Translations under genes and position numbers: made by a program | Part shown: positions 59,134-61,990 of the stretch, one piece after another | Layout: each line of letters starts with the position of its first letter | Numbering within the stretch: the stretch's first letter is position 1 | Notes under the pieces: generated by a model | Database searches by the model: none | The model's input: only the letters and a program-made list of their open reading frames with translations | What the model was told of the DNA's origin: nothing | NCBI GenBank assembly: GCA_017936375.1 | Contig: JAGBFR010000008.1 | Span: forward strand, 1 to 61,990 | Length of the DNA stretch: 61,990 bases | Direction: 5' to 3' | Origin: Clostridia bacterium | Lineage (GTDB): Bacteria; Bacillota; Clostridia; Christensenellales; Aristaeellaceae

Positions 59134-60477
59134 ATGACGCTTGGCTTTCTTCTGATGAGCGGCGGTCATTCCAGCCGCATGGGCACGCCCAAGGCGCTGC
59201 TTGATATCGGCGGCGAGACGCTGCTTTCGCGCATCGCTCGCGCGGGCGCCGCTTTCCCCGAGCGGATTCTCTCTGTCAACGACCCGTCCATCCCCACGCC
59301 GGAGGGCTTTGCCCGCGTCGAGGACGTCTACACGGACTGCGGCCCCATGGGCGGCCTGCACGCCGCGCTTAAAGCCGCCTCCTGCGATGCGCTCGTCGTC
59401 GCCCCGTGCGATTCGCCGCTCTACAGCGCCGAAGCCGCCGCCTTCCTCGCCGCACAGATGGAGGAAGGCCTTGACGCCGTGCTGCCTGAGGATGCGGACG
59501 GCCGCGTCCACCCGCTGATGGGCGTATATGCCAAATCCTGCCTGCCCGCGCTGGGCGCACATCTTGACGCCGGGAAATTCAAGCTCATGCGCATGCTCGA
59601 TACGCTGAATGTGCGCCGCGTGCGCATGCCTGAGGCGATCGGCGAGCGCATCTTCGAAAACCTCAATACCCCGGAGGACTACCGTGCCCTTCGGCTGGAC
59701 GCGCTGCGCCCCGGGCTTGAGGCCATCGCCCGTGAGGCTGGCCGCATCATCCTCAGCTTCGGCAGCTACGACGTCGAGCAGAAGGAGGGGCACGCCAACT
59801 TTGTCACCAGCGTCGACAAGGCTGTCGAGGATTATCTCTTTGATGCGCTGCCGCGCCTTGTGCCCGGTTCCGCCTTCATCGGCGAGGAGCAGGAGAATGA
59901 CGCGCTGACCGACGCGCCGACATGGGTCATCGACCCGGTCGACGGCACGACCAATCTCATCCACGACTGCCGCTGGTCGGCAGTCTCCATCGCCCTTTTG
60001 GAAAACAAGACGCCCGTGATCGGCCTTGTCTATCAGCCGTGGAGCGGCGAGCTCTTCTGGGTGCGCATCGGCGGCGGCGCGCAGCTCAATGGCCAGCCCA
60101 TCCGCACATCGCAGCATCCCTTCCCCACCGCGCTGGTCGCCTTCGGCACATCGCCGTATCACGCCGATCTGGCGGAGGCCAGCCTGCGCGCGGCGCTCGC
60201 CTTCCTGCAGCGCTGCGCGGATATCCGACGCGGCGGCTCCGCCGCGCTGGATCTGGCGTACGTCGCCTGCGGCAGGCTGGACGTTTACTTTGAATTGACG
60301 CTCAAGCCGTGGGACTTTGCCGCCGGCGCGCTGCTGGTCACGGAAGCCGGCGGGCGGTTTATCAATCCGCTGGGCGATCAGGTCGTGCGCTTTGGCAGCT
60401 CGCAGGGCGTGCTCGCGGCAAACGCAGGCTGCGCGCAGGAGGCGCTGGCAGTGCTGGAGGAGGCGCTTTCGCAATGA
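59134..60477 (+). CDS. Fusion of a MobA-like nucleotidyltransferase and an inositol-monophosphatase-family phosphatase
   Basis: 447 residues. Residues 1-190 are an NTP_transf_3 domain: LLMSGGHSSRMGTPKALL (6-23, NTP loop with Lys20), DCGPMGGLHAAL (68-79), APCDSP (90-95, metal Asp) and the closing FENLNTPEDY typical of MobA. GTPK rather than GxDK is more like MocA or PucB, which use CTP or act on molybdenum cytosine cofactor. Residues 200-447 are a full IMPase domain: FVTSVDKAVEDY, GEE (250-252), DPVDGTTN (267-274), RGGSAALDLAYVACGRLDVYFE and PWDFAAGALLVTEAGG, with all metal ligands. The frame is uninterrupted. It overlaps a GNAT gene. Confidence 0.9.
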   Translation: MTLGFLLMSGGHSSRMGTPKALLDIGGETLLSRIARAGAAFPERILSVNDPSIPTPEGFARVEDVYTDCGPMGGLHAALKAASCDALVVAPCDSPLYSAEAAAFLAAQMEEGLDAVLPEDADGRVHPLMGVYAKSCLPALGAHLDAGKFKLMRMLDTLNVRRVRMPEAIGERIFENLNTPEDYRALRLDALRPGLEAIAREAGRIILSFGSYDVEQKEGHANFVTSVDKAVEDYLFDALPRLVPGSAFIGEEQENDALTDAPTWVIDPVDGTTNLIHDCRWSAVSIALLENKTPVIGLVYQPWSGELFWVRIGGGAQLNGQPIRTSQHPFPTALVAFGTSPYHADLAEASLRAALAFLQRCADIRRGGSAALDLAYVACGRLDVYFELTLKPWDFAAGALLVTEAGGRFINPLGDQVVRFGSSQGVLAANAGCAQEALAVLEEALSQ

Positions 60478-60926
60478 AAACGCCCCTCATCGTCCCCATC
60501 ACGGAGGATAACATCGCAGCAGCAGGCAGCATTCATTCCCTATCCTGGCAGGAATCCCACCGCAGCTTCTGTTCGGCAGCATTCATCGCAAAACACACGC
60601 CGCAGGCGCAGACCCTCTATCTTCAGCGCGAGCTTGCCTCGGGCAAGAAGGGATTCATGATCATTGACGAGGTTCCCCTTGGCATTGTCACCATCCATGG
60701 CAGTCTGATTGAAAACCTCTACATATTGCCGGAACACCAGAGAAGAGGCTATGGATCCATGCTGCTGGAGTTCGCCATTGAGCAATGTGCTTCCGTGCCT
60801 ACGCTCTTTATTCTATCCAACAATGACGACGCGAGAAGACTCTACGAACGAAGAGGCTTCAGATCAACAGGTCGTATCAACAAGCTGACGGATACGCTTG
60901 ACGAGTGCGAGTATGCGCTGAGATGA
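60474..60926 (+). CDS. GNAT family N-acetyltransferase
   Basis: 150 residues; the acetyl-CoA motif is LYILPEHQRRGYGSMLLEFAI (about residues 82-102; R/Q-x-x-G-x-G), followed by NNDDARRLYERRGFRSTGR. ATGA overlap with the fusion gene, so both are coupled. The substrate is unknown; a small metabolite or a ribosomal protein N-terminus is possible. Confidence 0.88.
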   Translation: MKTPLIVPITEDNIAAAGSIHSLSWQESHRSFCSAAFIAKHTPQAQTLYLQRELASGKKGFMIIDEVPLGIVTIHGSLIENLYILPEHQRRGYGSMLLEFAIEQCASVPTLFILSNNDDARRLYERRGFRSTGRINKLTDTLDECEYALR

Positions 60927-60975
60927 TGCGCGTCCGCCTGCGGGCGGGGACCTCGTCCGTCCTCTTCATCCTTAG

Positions 60976-61019
60976 AATAAATAAAGAACGCTGACATCCA
61001 TCAGCGTTCTTTATTTATT
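60976..61019. terminator. Bidirectional intrinsic terminator
   Basis: AAATAAAGAACGCTGA and TCAGCGTTCTTTATTT form a long perfect stem with a 6-base loop between the GNAT gene and the convergent XRE gene, whose stop codon overlaps it. A degenerate GGCGGGGACCTCGTCCGTCC at 60945-60962 resembles the dispersed repeat. Confidence 0.8.
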
Positions 61020-61271
61020 CTCTTCTTCCGATTCAAGCAGCCAATCCACTCTCACGCCCAACACCTTTGCCAGAATCGGAACCTCAAAATCCTGCACCAG
61101 CCTCGTCTGGCCTTCCAGTCTGGACATGCTGGTATCACATATATCCATTCCTTCACTCTGGAGCATGGCAACCAATTCCTTCTGCTTGATTCCCTTGCTC
61201 ATCCTTATTCTGGCGACCTTTACGCCAACAATGTTGCGCGATCCAATTGGTGTCTTACGCGGCTTTGACAT
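61011..61271 (-). CDS. XRE family helix-turn-helix regulator
   Basis: 86 residues with one HTH (about 15-75: VGVKVARIRMSKGIKQKELVAMLQSEGMDICDTSMSRLEGQTRLVQDFEVPILAKVLGVRVDWLL). ATG 61271 is chosen over a GTG three codons earlier because GGGGTGAAG then serves as ribosome binding site. Divergent from another XRE gene across the palindrome at 61314-61334, so the two may cross-regulate. Confidence 0.78.
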   Translation of the reverse strand: MSKPRKTPIGSRNIVGVKVARIRMSKGIKQKELVAMLQSEGMDICDTSMSRLEGQTRLVQDFEVPILAKVLGVRVDWLLESEEENK

Positions 61272-61308
61272 ATACTTCACCCCACGAGAAGTATATAAGT
61301 ATCAAAGC

Positions 61309-61337
61309 TTGATATAATGCGGAATTCGCATTATAAT
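61309..61337 (+). promoter_or_regulatory. Promoter of the right-hand XRE gene with operator palindrome
   Basis: TTGATA 61309-61314, 17 bases, TATAAT 61332-61337. The spacer is filled by the perfect palindrome ATAATGCG-GAATT-CGCATTAT (61314-61334), and a related half (GAATTTGCATTAT) follows at 61350-61362. Confidence 0.7.
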
Positions 61338-61384
61338 AATCTTATTGCTGAATTTGCATTATTTTTTATCAGGAGGCGCTGCAT

Positions 61385-61756
61385 ATGCGCATGAGCATAA
61401 AAATCCTTTGTCAAAACATCAGGAGCGCAAGAAAAAAAGCAGGACTGACGCAGCAGCAGGCTGCTGATCTTGTTGGACTGTCCCTTCTCCATTACGGTCG
61501 CCTTGAGCGTGGGGATCGCAACATTTCACTGAGCCATCTCGAAAACATGGCCAACGCGTTTAACGTCTCACCCTACGCATTGCTTGACGGCTGTTTTCCC
61601 GCCCCACAGCTTAACACGCCTGTCGATCAGCAAGCAGGCTATCAAACCGAAAAACTTTATTCGATCATCAGGCAGTGCACACCTGAAGAACAGACTCTCT
61701 GCTTTGATTTATGTGAGCGAATCGCGCGAGGAAATCGCACACACATCTCATATTGA
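61385..61756 (+). CDS. XRE family transcriptional regulator
   Basis: 123 residues: HTH at about residues 10-68 (NIRSARKKAGLTQQQAADLVGLSLLHYGRLERGDRNISLSHLENMANAFNVSPYALLDG) plus a tail ending CERIARGNRTHIS. GGAGG lies eight bases before the ATG. Close relative of the regulator at 48502; both have 123 residues. Probably autoregulated through the palindrome in its promoter. Confidence 0.85.
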   Translation: MRMSIKILCQNIRSARKKAGLTQQQAADLVGLSLLHYGRLERGDRNISLSHLENMANAFNVSPYALLDGCFPAPQLNTPVDQQAGYQTEKLYSIIRQCTPEEQTLCFDLCERIARGNRTHISY

Positions 61757-61802
61757 TTGATGATGCGCACGCCGTGACGGATGAGTATCCGGGTAACATT
61801 CA

Positions 61803-61834
61803 GCGGCCTCCCGTTTCCGGGAGGCCGCTTGTTT
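61803..61834. terminator. Intrinsic terminator
   Basis: GCGGCCTCCCG and CGGGAGGCCGC form an 11-base stem with a 4-base loop, followed by TTGTTTT; separates two convergent genes. Confidence 0.78.
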
Positions 61835-61861
61835 TATGCAGTTATGACGCGATCAGGGGAA

Positions 61862-61990
61862 TCAGGCCTCGGCCTTGCGGATCTGGCACAGACCCTCCTT
61901 GTACGGCGGGAAGCCGGAGATCGGGTCGAAGTCGCGGGAGACCAGCTCGTTGACGTTCGCCTGAGACCAGCCGTGGAACATATCCATGCA
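61862..61990 (-). CDS. Molybdopterin-dependent oxidoreductase, C-terminal end only
   Basis: 42 codons in frame from the right window edge to a TGA at 61864-61862. The peptide (MFHGWSQANVNELVSRDF, DPISGFPPYKEGLCQIRKA) matches the end of the molybdopterin dinucleotide-binding domain of PhsA/PsrA/DmsA-type oxidoreductases, where W-x-x-A-N-V-N-x-L and D-P-I-S-G-x-P are conserved. The gene starts outside the window. It supports a molybdenum or tungsten theme for the nearby nucleotidyltransferase fusion. Confidence 0.75.
   Translation of the reverse strand, partial: CMDMFHGWSQANVNELVSRDFDPISGFPPYKEGLCQIRKAEA

Noticed and set aside
1-61990. tRNA, rRNA, transposase, integrase or phage genes
   Set aside because: Looked for in intergenic stretches and among protein motifs; none could be supported by eye.

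Overview
The window looks like chromosome of a GC-rich, Gram-positive Clostridia-type bacterium (Bacillota), plausibly a gut anaerobe. The evidence is indirect: T-box leaders in front of ileS and serS, a cobalamin riboswitch, an ECF-type vitamin S component, KtrAB potassium uptake, a type-2 IleRS, many secreted SH3, leucine-rich-repeat and peptidoglycan-binding proteins, no outer-membrane genes, and dispersed palindromic repeats of a kind common in gut Clostridia. I saw no tRNA, rRNA, CRISPR array, transposase or phage gene.

Layout. 1-6.1 kb is a less GC-rich accessory block: a secreted protein cut by the window edge, a small PepSY-like fragment, a YtrA/GntR-type regulator with its ABC ATPase and large permease, a decayed ORF and a membrane-anchored protein. 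6.2-20.1 kb carries surface and envelope functions: an acyltransferase, two tandem GT-C-like membrane proteins, an AAC(3)-family acetyltransferase, an AEC transporter, a BspA-like LRR protein, a CxxC-repeat/peptidoglycan-binding protein, a HAD phosphatase, a MarR regulator and another polytopic membrane protein. 20.1-25 kb holds a ferredoxin-type aldo/keto reductase, a DUF1540 protein, the GTPase YchF and ktrB-ktrA.

25.0-32.6 kb is a complete-looking operon for phenylalanine and tyrosine synthesis (DAHP synthase, tyrA, aroB, aroA, aroC, pheA, aroK). It is preceded by its own promoter, a 24-codon leader peptide with six Phe and two Tyr codons, and an intrinsic terminator: the layout of ribosome-mediated attenuation. 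32.6-43.9 kb (mostly minus strand) holds a FUSC/ArAE protein, a CHAP plus L,D-transpeptidase fusion, two RNA-modification enzymes, a divergent GH4 protein, T-box-controlled ileS and two secreted SH3 proteins.

44.1-45.7 kb is a cobalamin-riboswitch unit: a membrane-anchored transcobalamin-C-like (DUF4430) protein, an ECF S component and a cysteine-rich small protein, probably a corrinoid capture and uptake module. 45.7-61 kb has rarA, an MFS transporter, XRE regulators, a dipeptidase, a toxin-antitoxin pair, T-box-controlled serS, a GH13 glucosidase divergent from a LacI regulator, a DegV protein and a molybdenum-flavoured corner: a THEP1-like NTPase divergent from an unusual MobA-like nucleotidyltransferase/inositol-monophosphatase fusion, with the 3' end of a molybdopterin oxidoreductase gene at the right edge.

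Best leads: the aromatic leader-peptide attenuator, the nucleotidyltransferase-IMPase fusion, and the riboswitch-controlled corrinoid capture module. All family names come from motif recognition by eye, not from database searches.
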